This document shows, piece after piece, positions 57,414 to 64,000 of a stretch of 64,000 nt of DNA. Position 1 is the stretch's first letter, and each line of letters begins with the position of its first letter. The position numbers and the translations under genes are program-made. The stretch comes from Fumia sp045615345 (GTDB lineage Bacteria; Bacillota; Clostridia; Oscillospirales; Ruminococcaceae). The DNA is taken from the NCBI GenBank assembly GCA_045615345.1, contig JAZLER010000032.1:178430-242429 (forward strand). The letters are read 5' to 3'. The notes under the pieces were generated by a model. The model searched no databases. It saw only the letters and a list, made by a program, of their open reading frames with translations, and was not told where the DNA came from.

Positions 57414-58184
57414 TTACTTTTCGCTATTCTTTTTATAAATAAGCCATAATCCTTTAAGCAAAAGATTATCATCAACTATAATCTCGCGTTTGCAATAGGG
57501 GACAATGCTTTTACTTAAGCCACCTGTTGCAACAGCGGTAACTTTTTCACCGAGTTCTTCCTCAATTCTGTCGATAAGTCCGTCAAGCACTGCGGCGTTT
57601 CCGTAAATCGCACCACTTTTCATACTGTCTATAGTATTGCTTCCGATAACTTTTTTGGGCGCTTCAAGGCTTATTCCTTGCAAAAGTGAAGTTTTTGAGG
57701 TGAGTGCTTCCTGAGAAATTCTTACCCCCGGTAAAATCATACCGCCAAGGAAAAACTTATTGCTATCGATAACAGAAACTGTTGTGGCAGTACCCATATC
57801 AATAACCACAAGCGGTACGGGGTATTTATCAAGCGCCGCCACTGCATCTACAGCCAAGTCGCTTCCGAGCTGTGCAGGGTTGTCAATTTTAATATTAAGC
57901 CCTGTTTTGACACCGGGACCGACAACAATAGGGGTTTTTCCGACCGACTTTTCAACCGCAGCAACAAGGATATTGATAAGGGGAGGCACAACAGACGAAA
58001 TAATGCTTCCTTTAATCATCTCGGGAGAAATCCCGTTTAATTCCATAAGGCTTTTAAAACGGATAGCATATTCATCTTCGGTACAGCTTCTGTCGGTAGA
58101 AAGTCTGCCGACAAAATAAACTTTTTCCTCATCAAGGCAACCGAAAACAATGTTACTATTGCCGACATCCAGAGCTAAAATCAT
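57414..58184 (-). CDS. coaX: Type III pantothenate kinase
   Basis: 256 residues, full length. It phosphorylates pantothenate, the first committed step of coenzyme A synthesis. ASKHA-fold motifs: ILALDVGNSNIVFGC at the N-terminus, PPLINILVAAVEKS, and VVIDMGTATTVSVID with the catalytic Asp near residue 125. It overlaps by 4 nt the upstream gene for an ECF S component, a pairing that implies uptake and trapping of pantothenate. Confidence 0.95.
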   Translation of the reverse strand: MILALDVGNSNIVFGCLDEEKVYFVGRLSTDRSCTEDEYAIRFKSLMELNGISPEMIKGSIISSVVPPLINILVAAVEKSVGKTPIVVGPGVKTGLNIKIDNPAQLGSDLAVDAVAALDKYPVPLVVIDMGTATTVSVIDSNKFFLGGMILPGVRISQEALTSKTSLLQGISLEAPKKVIGSNTIDSMKSGAIYGNAAVLDGLIDRIEEELGEKVTAVATGGLSKSIVPYCKREIIVDDNLLLKGLWLIYKKNSEK

Positions 58185-58771
58185 TCTTTTCCTCCTAATG
58201 TAAGAAGTCTTACAATAACTGGCGATAAAACAATGTTAAAGAGCATTTCAAAAAGGAAATTCCCACCTGCAAGGCCCAAAAACATATAGCTTACAACATT
58301 TTCGCCAAATCCCATAGCCATTGCCCACTCGGAAACAATATCCATAAAGAAAAGTGAGCAACCGATTAAAAATACGCCTGTGTTTACAACGGGGCAGACA
58401 ACAGCTGCTGTAAAAACTGCGAAAGTTTTATTGATTTTTGAAAGCGATTTATACACAAGACCTGCAAAAAGACCTGCAAGTACGCCTTTTAAGAGCACTG
58501 TCAAAATCGTTCCCAGAGGGCTTACAACCATAAATGCCGCCGCATCGCCCGAAATCAGAACGGCAAGGGCAAAGACAAAGCCGAGCCACATACCTGCCGA
58601 AACTCCGTACAATGCTGCACCGATTACAATCGGTAAAAGCACCAAAGAAACGGAAAACATTCCGAACTTAACAAAAGAGCCAACAAGCTGTAAAACTATA
58701 ACTATAGCGGCAAAAAGCGCCATACCTACGAGTTTTTTTGTCTTGTCGGCAGTCGATACTGTGTTTTTCAT
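58181..58771 (-). CDS. ECF transporter S component, probably pantothenate (PanT-like)
   Basis: 196 residues with six hydrophobic segments, the usual S-component topology: residues ~13-30 (LVGMALFAAIVIVLQLV), followed by GMFSVSLVLLPIVIGAALYG and AGMWLGFVFALAVLISG. It binds vitamin substrate and docks on a shared EcfAA'T module, which is not in this window. Overlap with coaX by 4 nt predicts that the substrate is pantothenate. The specificity is by gene context only. Confidence 0.83.
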   Translation of the reverse strand: MKNTVSTADKTKKLVGMALFAAIVIVLQLVGSFVKFGMFSVSLVLLPIVIGAALYGVSAGMWLGFVFALAVLISGDAAAFMVVSPLGTILTVLLKGVLAGLFAGLVYKSLSKINKTFAVFTAAVVCPVVNTGVFLIGCSLFFMDIVSEWAMAMGFGENVVSYMFLGLAGGNFLFEMLFNIVLSPVIVRLLTLGGKE

Positions 58772-58829
58772 ATTAAATTCCTCCTACTATTGTTCCGCCT
58801 ACGCGGATACAATGTAATTTTGCAAAAAT

Positions 58830-58858
58830 ATTATATCACTATGTTTTTCTAAAATCAA
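58830..58858 (-). promoter_or_regulatory. Promoter of the S component-coaX operon
   Basis: On the minus strand TTGATT (58858-58853), 17-nt spacer, TATAAT (58835-58830) with an extended TG motif. Confidence 0.85.
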
Positions 58859-58867
58859 GCTTTCCTC

Positions 58868-58896
58868 TTTACTTTTTTTATAAAAATGTGTATAAT
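58868..58896 (+). promoter_or_regulatory. Promoter of lepA
   Basis: TTTACT, 17-nt spacer, TATAAT with an extended TG motif; a weak -35 but a perfect -10. Confidence 0.6.
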
Positions 58897-58927
58897 ATTT
58901 TTAGTTTGAAATATGAGGTGTATTGAT

Positions 58928-60733
58928 TTGTCCAAAAACACAGACAATATTCGTAATTTTTGCATAATAGCACATATTGACCACGGAAAGTCCACTCTTG
59001 CTGACAGAATTTTGGAGAGGACTTCTACTGTTGCATCAAGAGATATGGAAGAACAGCTTCTTGATAATATGGATATCGAAAGGGAGAGAGGTATTACCAT
59101 CAAGGCTCGTGCAGTTAATTTAAAATACACTGCAAAAGATGGTAAAGAATATGCCTTTAACCTTATTGATACTCCAGGTCACGTTGACTTTAACTATGAG
59201 GTATCCCGTTCGCTTGCAGCCTGCGAGGGGGCAATTTTAGTTGTCGATGCTTCACAGGGTATCGAAGCGCAGACTCTTGCCAACACCTATCTCGCCGTTG
59301 ACCACAACTTAGAAATCGTTCCTGTTATCAATAAAATCGACTTGCCTTCTGCCGACCCTGAAAGAGTGGCACACGAAGTGGAAGATGTTATCGGCATTCC
59401 TGCTTTGGATTCTCCGAGAATTTCCGCAAAAGTGGGTATCGGCATCGAAGATGTCTTAGAAAGAATAGTATCGGATATTCCTGCACCCACAGGCGATGAC
59501 GAAGCACCGTTGCAGGCGTTGATTTTCGACTCTTACTATGACAGCTATAAAGGCGTTATCGTATATATCCGCATTAAAGAAGGTACTGTAAAATCCGGAA
59601 CCCGCATCCGTATGATGTCATCGGGCGCTGAGTTTGATGTTGTTGAAGTGGGGCATATGGGCGCTAAAAACCTTATTCCCTGCAGTGAACTTTCGGCAGG
59701 CGATGTAGGTTACATCACAGCAAGCATTAAAAGTGTTTCAGATACAAGTGTCGGTGATACTGTAACCGATGCCGAAAATCCTGCCTCCGAGCCTTTGCCC
59801 GGATACAGACAGGTAAACCCTATGGTTTTCTGTGGTATTTACCCTGCAGATGGTGCAAAATACGGAGATTTGCGTGATGCACTCGAAAAGTTACAGTTAA
59901 ACGATGCGGCTCTGTCTTTCGAGCCCGAAACATCGGTTGCTTTGGGGTTTGGTTTCCGTTGCGGTTTCCTTGGTCTTTTGCATATGGAAATTTTGCAGGA
60001 GCGCCTTGAAAGAGAATTTAACCTTGACCTTGTTACAACAGCACCTTCTGTTATTTACAGAATTACAAAAACCGACAATTCGGTAGTTTATATTGATAAC
60101 CCCACAAACTACCCTGACCCTGCCTTGATTTTACAAGCTGAAGAGCCTATTGTAAAGGCTAATATCCTCACTCCCACCGAATATGTGGGAAGTATTATGG
60201 AACTTTGTCAGGAACGCCGCGGATTTTTCAAGGATATGACATATCTTGAAGAAACCCGTGTGGAAATGCACTATGAACTTCCGCTCAATGAAATTGTTTA
60301 TGACTTTTTTGATGCTTTAAAATCCCGTACAAAGGGTTACGCTTCATTTGACTATGAACTTATGGGCTATAAACCCTCAAAACTTGTAAAACTGGACATT
60401 CTCCTAAACGGAGATATTGTGGATGCGCTTTCTTTCATTGTTCATGAGGAAAAGGCGTATTCAAGAGGTAGAAAAATTGCTGAAAACCTTAAGGAAAATA
60501 TTCCGCGTCAGCTTTTTGAAGTGCCTATTCAGGCTGCTATCGGCGGTAAAATCATTGCAAGAGAAACTGTAAAAGCACTTAGAAAAGACGTACTTGCTAA
60601 ATGTTACGGCGGTGACATCACCCGTAAGAAAAAACTTCTTGAAAAGCAAAAAGAAGGTAAAAAGCGTATGCGTCAGCTCGGTAGTGTTGAAGTACCGCAG
60701 GAAGCATTTATGTCAGTGCTCAAACTTGATTAA
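58928..60733 (+). CDS. lepA: Elongation factor 4
   Basis: 601 residues from the TTG at 58928, chosen because GAGGTG lies 8 nt before it; an ATG at 58913 overlaps that site. A translational GTPase that back-translocates or helps stalled ribosomes. GTPase motifs are AHIDHGKST, DTPGHVDF and NKIDLP. LepA-specific LLDNMDIERERGITIKARAV and the C-terminal domain with VPIQAAIGGKIIARETVKALRKDV complete the protein. A terminator follows before hemW. The leader mRNA is short. Confidence 0.97.
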   Translation: MSKNTDNIRNFCIIAHIDHGKSTLADRILERTSTVASRDMEEQLLDNMDIERERGITIKARAVNLKYTAKDGKEYAFNLIDTPGHVDFNYEVSRSLAACEGAILVVDASQGIEAQTLANTYLAVDHNLEIVPVINKIDLPSADPERVAHEVEDVIGIPALDSPRISAKVGIGIEDVLERIVSDIPAPTGDDEAPLQALIFDSYYDSYKGVIVYIRIKEGTVKSGTRIRMMSSGAEFDVVEVGHMGAKNLIPCSELSAGDVGYITASIKSVSDTSVGDTVTDAENPASEPLPGYRQVNPMVFCGIYPADGAKYGDLRDALEKLQLNDAALSFEPETSVALGFGFRCGFLGLLHMEILQERLEREFNLDLVTTAPSVIYRITKTDNSVVYIDNPTNYPDPALILQAEEPIVKANILTPTEYVGSIMELCQERRGFFKDMTYLEETRVEMHYELPLNEIVYDFFDALKSRTKGYASFDYELMGYKPSKLVKLDILLNGDIVDALSFIVHEEKAYSRGRKIAENLKENIPRQLFEVPIQAAIGGKIIARETVKALRKDVLAKCYGGDITRKKKLLEKQKEGKKRMRQLGSVEVPQEAFMSVLKLD

Positions 60734-60756
60734 AAGGGGCGTTTCGCCCCTTTTTT
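60732..60756 (+). terminator. Terminator after lepA
   Basis: AAAAGGGGCG-TTT-CGCCCCTTTT followed by T. hemW begins only 19 nt later, so read-through may supply hemW. Confidence 0.85.
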
Positions 60757-60774
60757 CTATAAGAGGTGAAGAAA

Positions 60775-61851
60775 TTGAACCCCATCGGAATTTATATTCA
60801 TATCCCTTTTTGTCGTTCCAAATGCCGTTACTGTGACTTTTATTCGTTGACAGATGAGGCAACAAAGAAAAAGTATATTGACAGAATTATCGAAGAAATC
60901 TATACCTATAAAAATAAAGGCATCCTTGCCGACACTCTTTTTATAGGCGGAGGAACACCCTCTCTCCTTTCATCAAAAGAAGTCAGTAGTCTTATTTTGG
61001 CGTGCAGGGAAGTTTTTTCACTCGATGGTGAAATCACTATGGAGGCAAATCCCGACAGCGTTGATGAAGAGTATTTAAAAGAACTTTTCTTATCCGGTGT
61101 CAATCGTATTTCCTTCGGTGCACAATCGGGAATTGACAAGGAACTGGAAGTTCTGGGCAGACGCCACAACTCAGAGCAGGTAATTCAGGCTGTAAATTCT
61201 GCAAAAAAAGCAGGTTTTGAAAACATAAGCCTTGATGTTATGCTAGGAATTCCTTACCAGACAAAGGAAAGTCTTACAAAAACTTTAAATTTTATCAAAT
61301 CACTTGAGCCCACACATATTTCTGCGTATATTTTAAAAATCGAAGAGGGAACTGATTTTTATAAAAACCACATCGAAAACCTTTGTGCCGATGAGGACGA
61401 AATTGCAGAATTTTATCTTCAAACCGTTGATTTTATGAATGCAAATGGTTTTAATCAGTATGAGATTTCAAATTTTGCAAAAAAAGGTTTTGAATGCCGT
61501 CATAATTTAAAATACTGGAATTGTGAAGAATATCTTTCTTTCGGAGCAGCCGGTCATTCTTTCTTTGACGGCAAAAGATTTTACCATAAAAAGTCAATAA
61601 ACGAGTACTTGTCCGATACACATTTTGCTGTTGCCCCCGATGGAGAAGGTGGGGATATAAAAGAGAAAATGCTTTTAAACTTACGGCTTTGTGATGGTGT
61701 TATGATTTCTGAAATTCCCGAAGCGGTACTTAAAAAGTCCGGTATTTATATCAAAAACGGACTTATGGCTGAAGAAAATAACAGACTTTTTTTCACTCCA
61801 AAAGGCTTTTTAGTGTCAAATACCATACTTTCTGATATTCTGGATTATTAA
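60775..61851 (+). CDS. hemW: Heme chaperone HemW, radical SAM protein
   Basis: 358 residues from the TTG at 60775, chosen because GAGGTG ends 6 nt before it; an upstream GTG lies inside that site. The N-terminus has the radical SAM cysteines in FCRSKCRYCDF, then FIGGGTPSLL, MEANPDSVD and FGAQSGIDKELEVLGRRH. It was long annotated as an oxygen-independent coproporphyrinogen oxidase; proteins of this type, with CxxxCxxC followed by DF, are heme chaperones. It usually lies beside lepA, as here. Confidence 0.93.
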   Translation: MNPIGIYIHIPFCRSKCRYCDFYSLTDEATKKKYIDRIIEEIYTYKNKGILADTLFIGGGTPSLLSSKEVSSLILACREVFSLDGEITMEANPDSVDEEYLKELFLSGVNRISFGAQSGIDKELEVLGRRHNSEQVIQAVNSAKKAGFENISLDVMLGIPYQTKESLTKTLNFIKSLEPTHISAYILKIEEGTDFYKNHIENLCADEDEIAEFYLQTVDFMNANGFNQYEISNFAKKGFECRHNLKYWNCEEYLSFGAAGHSFFDGKRFYHKKSINEYLSDTHFAVAPDGEGGDIKEKMLLNLRLCDGVMISEIPEAVLKKSGIYIKNGLMAEENNRLFFTPKGFLVSNTILSDILDY

Positions 61852-61984
61852 TATTCGTTACAATTTGTTATCTTTTTTGTCGAAACTTCAGGTGGTTTTT
61901 GTTGAAAACTGCCTGATTTCATTTTATTTTTTAGTGAAATTAACCTAAAAATATTAATTTTCCCCAAAAAAGGTAACAAATTGG

Positions 61985-62013
61985 TTGCAAAAATTCTCCT
62001 TTGTTGGTATACT
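61985..62013 (+). promoter_or_regulatory. Promoter of the M23 peptidase gene
   Basis: TTGCAA, 17-nt spacer, TATACT, about 50 nt before the start codon. Confidence 0.7.
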
Positions 62014-62028
62014 TGTAACAGTTTGATT

Positions 62029-62045
62029 GTTACAAAACGGTAACA
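62029..62045 (-). promoter_or_regulatory. Putative WalR-type box near the M23 peptidase promoter
   Basis: GTTACA-5 nt-GTAACA fits, on the minus strand, the WalR direct-repeat consensus TGTWAH-N5-TGTWAH. A near match (GTAACA-5 nt-GTTGCA, 61973-61989) covers the -35. A perfect 8-bp inverted repeat TTGTAACA-7 nt-TGTTACAA spans 62013-62035. The good box is downstream of the -10. Confidence 0.45.
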
Positions 62046-62065
62046 ACAGAAAGGAGATGATTTAA

Positions 62066-63880
62066 ATGTCTCTGCCGTCAAAGGACGACAAGAGAAGTTT
62101 AAAGGAAAAAATTACTTCCTTTTTCAGCATATTTGCTGTTTTCTGTAAAAAATTATTTTCATATATAAAAAAAGAAACTGTTATTAAATCAAAAGCTTTT
62201 TATAAAAAGAGTTCAGAAGTTTGTAAAAACCTCGGTGAAAACACCGCTGTGCTCTGTGATTTCACAGGCGATGTTACTCTTTTTGAACTCGATAAACTTT
62301 ATATTTTTGCAAAAAAATGCTTTATATTTTCCGTAAAGCTTTTAAAACCTCAGGTTAAAAAGGTTATTAAATTTGCAAAAATACTCTGGAACAAATTTCT
62401 TGAAGCGATGGATGTACTCGTTTCCAAAATTGCAAAACTCATCCCCATCGTTCAGAAAATATTTAGAAAAAAAGGTATCAAAGGTATTTTTAAAACATTT
62501 AAGCTCAAATTTATCAATGACCTTAAGTTCCGTTCAAGTGTTATAAACCATACTGCTCCTGTTATGGGTATACTCGTTTTCTGCCTTGTGGTTTCTGTAT
62601 TTTCAAATATAACTTACGCCCTTTCAGTTGAACAGGGTGGCGAAGTAGTTGCTTTTGTAAGCGATGAAGCAGTATTCACAGAAGCTAAAAACGATTTGCA
62701 GACCCGTCTTGTAAGCACAACAGATGATAAGGTTTTTGAACTTGACACTGCATTCTCACTGGTCAGCGTCAGCAAAAAGAAACTTTCCGATGCAAGAAAT
62801 GTTACCGACAACCTTATCAAGACATCGGACAAAGAAATTGTTGAAGCTGACGGGCTTTATGTTGACGATGTATTTTATGGTGCTGTTACAAACAACACCC
62901 TCATACAGTCAATTTTTGATGAAACTCTCGATGCATATCGTTCCGAAGAAGGTAACGAGAAGGTTGAATTTGCAAAAGATGTAGAACTCAGAAGAGGTTT
63001 TTACCTCGCAGACAGTGTTATTCCCGATGCAGAGATGAAAGAACTCCTCAACTCCGAAGTTTCTGCTGAGAGAACCTACACTATAAAAGCAGGCGACAGT
63101 CCCACACTTATCGCATCAAAACACGGAATTCCTTATAAAGAATTCAAAAAATTAAATCCCACCCTTGAAAAAAGATGTATGATAGGTGACGAGGCACTTA
63201 TTGCAAAAAGCGAACCCTTCCTGTCCGTAAGGGTTTCCAAAGAGGAAAATTATATCGAAGATATTCCCTACACCGTTGAAACTACCAATGACCCAAAGAA
63301 AAATGTTGGATACACAAAGGTTGTTCAGGAAGGTAAAAACGGCTCAAGAGATGTTACCGCAATGGTTTCATATGTTGACGGCATCGAGGATACAAGGGAA
63401 ATTTTAGAGTCCACTACACTTGAAGAACCTGTTACCAAAAAAGTTATCAAGGGTACAAAGGTTGTTTACTCCTCAGGCTCAGGTTATATTCAGGGCTCTA
63501 CCGGAAGCGGTAAGGTAAGCGGAAACTTTGTTTGGCCCATTGGTGGCGGTAAAATCAGTTGCTACTATGGTGCTCGCGGACACCGAGGTCTTGATATTGC
63601 TGCACCTTACGGCACTCCGATTTATGCATCTGCAGCAGGCAGAGTTGTAGTTTCAGGCTGGTATTACAGTTATGGTAAATGTGTTGTAATTGACCACGGT
63701 AATGGTGTACGCACCCTTTATGGTCATAACTCAAGCCTTAATGTTTCTGTCGGACAGTATGTGTCCCAGGGACAGAAGATTGCGGGATGCGGAAGTACAG
63801 GTTATTCAACCGGTAACCACTTGCATTTCGAAGTGCAGATTAATGGTGGTACACGAAACCCCTTAAATTATATCGGATAA
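62066..63880 (+). CDS. LysM-G5-M23 cell-wall metallopeptidase
   Basis: 604 residues. The basic N-terminal ~160 residues are cytosolic or unstructured. One membrane span lies at ~163-187 (MGILVFCLVVSVFSNITYAL). The outside part has a helical stretch, a LysM domain from ~338 (YTIKAGDSPTLIASKHGIP), a G5 domain at ~395-455 (YTVETTNDPK, KVVQEGKNGSR) and a C-terminal M23/LytM peptidase. Zinc ligands are in HRGLDIAAP near 505 and NHLHFEVQ near 585. It likely cuts peptidoglycan crosslinks during growth. It is monocistronic, with AAAGGAGATGA before the ATG and WalR-like sites upstream. Confidence 0.93.
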   Translation: MSLPSKDDKRSLKEKITSFFSIFAVFCKKLFSYIKKETVIKSKAFYKKSSEVCKNLGENTAVLCDFTGDVTLFELDKLYIFAKKCFIFSVKLLKPQVKKVIKFAKILWNKFLEAMDVLVSKIAKLIPIVQKIFRKKGIKGIFKTFKLKFINDLKFRSSVINHTAPVMGILVFCLVVSVFSNITYALSVEQGGEVVAFVSDEAVFTEAKNDLQTRLVSTTDDKVFELDTAFSLVSVSKKKLSDARNVTDNLIKTSDKEIVEADGLYVDDVFYGAVTNNTLIQSIFDETLDAYRSEEGNEKVEFAKDVELRRGFYLADSVIPDAEMKELLNSEVSAERTYTIKAGDSPTLIASKHGIPYKEFKKLNPTLEKRCMIGDEALIAKSEPFLSVRVSKEENYIEDIPYTVETTNDPKKNVGYTKVVQEGKNGSRDVTAMVSYVDGIEDTREILESTTLEEPVTKKVIKGTKVVYSSGSGYIQGSTGSGKVSGNFVWPIGGGKISCYYGARGHRGLDIAAPYGTPIYASAAGRVVVSGWYYSYGKCVVIDHGNGVRTLYGHNSSLNVSVGQYVSQGQKIAGCGSTGYSTGNHLHFEVQINGGTRNPLNYIG

Positions 63881-63883
63881 ATT

Positions 63884-63918
63884 AAAAAAGAAGTTTTCAT
63901 AAGAAAACTTCTTTTTTT
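63884..63918 (+). terminator. Terminator after the M23 peptidase gene
   Basis: AAAAAAGAAGTTTTC-4 nt-GAAAACTTCTTTTTT. The last 80 bases of the window after it hold no recognisable gene. Confidence 0.88.
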
Positions 63919-64000
63919 GTATTTTTTTCCTTTAATATTCAAAGCTTAAAAAAGGCACATAAGGATGAGATTAATATACTTCCGCAAAAGCACGGTTTTG

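Overview
The window looks like a chromosomal segment of an endospore-forming, low-to-moderate GC member of the Clostridia (Oscillospirales/Ruminococcaceae-like), inferred from gene content and gene order; no species can be named. Spore genes (an alpha/beta SASP, cotJABC, a possible SpoIVFA/SpoIVFB-like pair), a PurF with retained iron-sulfur cysteines, Firmicutes sigma-A promoters, strong AGGAGG-type ribosome binding sites and an HPr with both His15 and Ser46 all point that way. No rRNA, tRNA, CRISPR array, transposase or prophage was seen.

Layout. 1-2.1 kb: an unrecognised protein next to a LemA-family protein. 2.0-10 kb: a carbohydrate-related accessory region with two AraC regulators, a six-hairpin-glycosidase-like protein and three Gfo/Idh/MocA oxidoreductases, interrupted by prmA. 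10.1-16.7 kb: a small membrane protein, an SASP gene, then ylxM-ffh-rpsP-khpA, rimM-trmD, an HPr gene and uvrC. 16.7-23.8 kb: a purine operon purE-purF-purM-purN-purO-like-AICAR transformylase-purD behind a leader with a 22-codon Cys-rich ORF and an intrinsic terminator. 23.8-29.1 kb: a PocR/AraC regulator diverging from an operon with a sugar isomerase-like protein, a ComB-family phosphatase, a DMT transporter and a GH36 alpha-galactosidase. 29.1-31.7 kb: M50 and M23 peptidase pair, pyruvate kinase. 31.8-35.3 kb: a GntR-ABC-permease operon with a perfect inverted-repeat operator.

35.4-45.0 kb holds a cell-envelope and division block: zapA, U32 peptidase, dut, DUF4321, maf, mreBCD, PBP2, minD-like, mgsA. 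45.1-52.6 kb holds hisS, aspS, a degenerate D-Ala-D-Ala-ligase-like gene, a DUF1934 gene, argS and ychF. 52.8-56.2 kb is one large secreted multidomain protein whose AT-rich codon use differs from its surroundings. Then come cotJABC, coaX with an ECF S component (probably pantothenate), lepA, hemW and a LysM-G5-M23 cell-wall peptidase.

Most of the window is core metabolism. The least ordinary features are: a PurF without the N-terminal catalytic cysteine; IMP synthesis split between a PurO-type cyclohydrolase and a stand-alone transformylase; the purine leader with its Cys-rich mini-ORF; a dispersed hairpin repeat present after uvrC and before hisS; a predicted leaderless regulator mRNA; a Ddl homologue lacking catalytic residues; and the foreign-looking secreted protein. 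TTG start codons are frequent (ffh, purF, mreC, lepA, hemW, the U32 peptidase, cotJA). All functions are read from the sequence by eye, without database searches.
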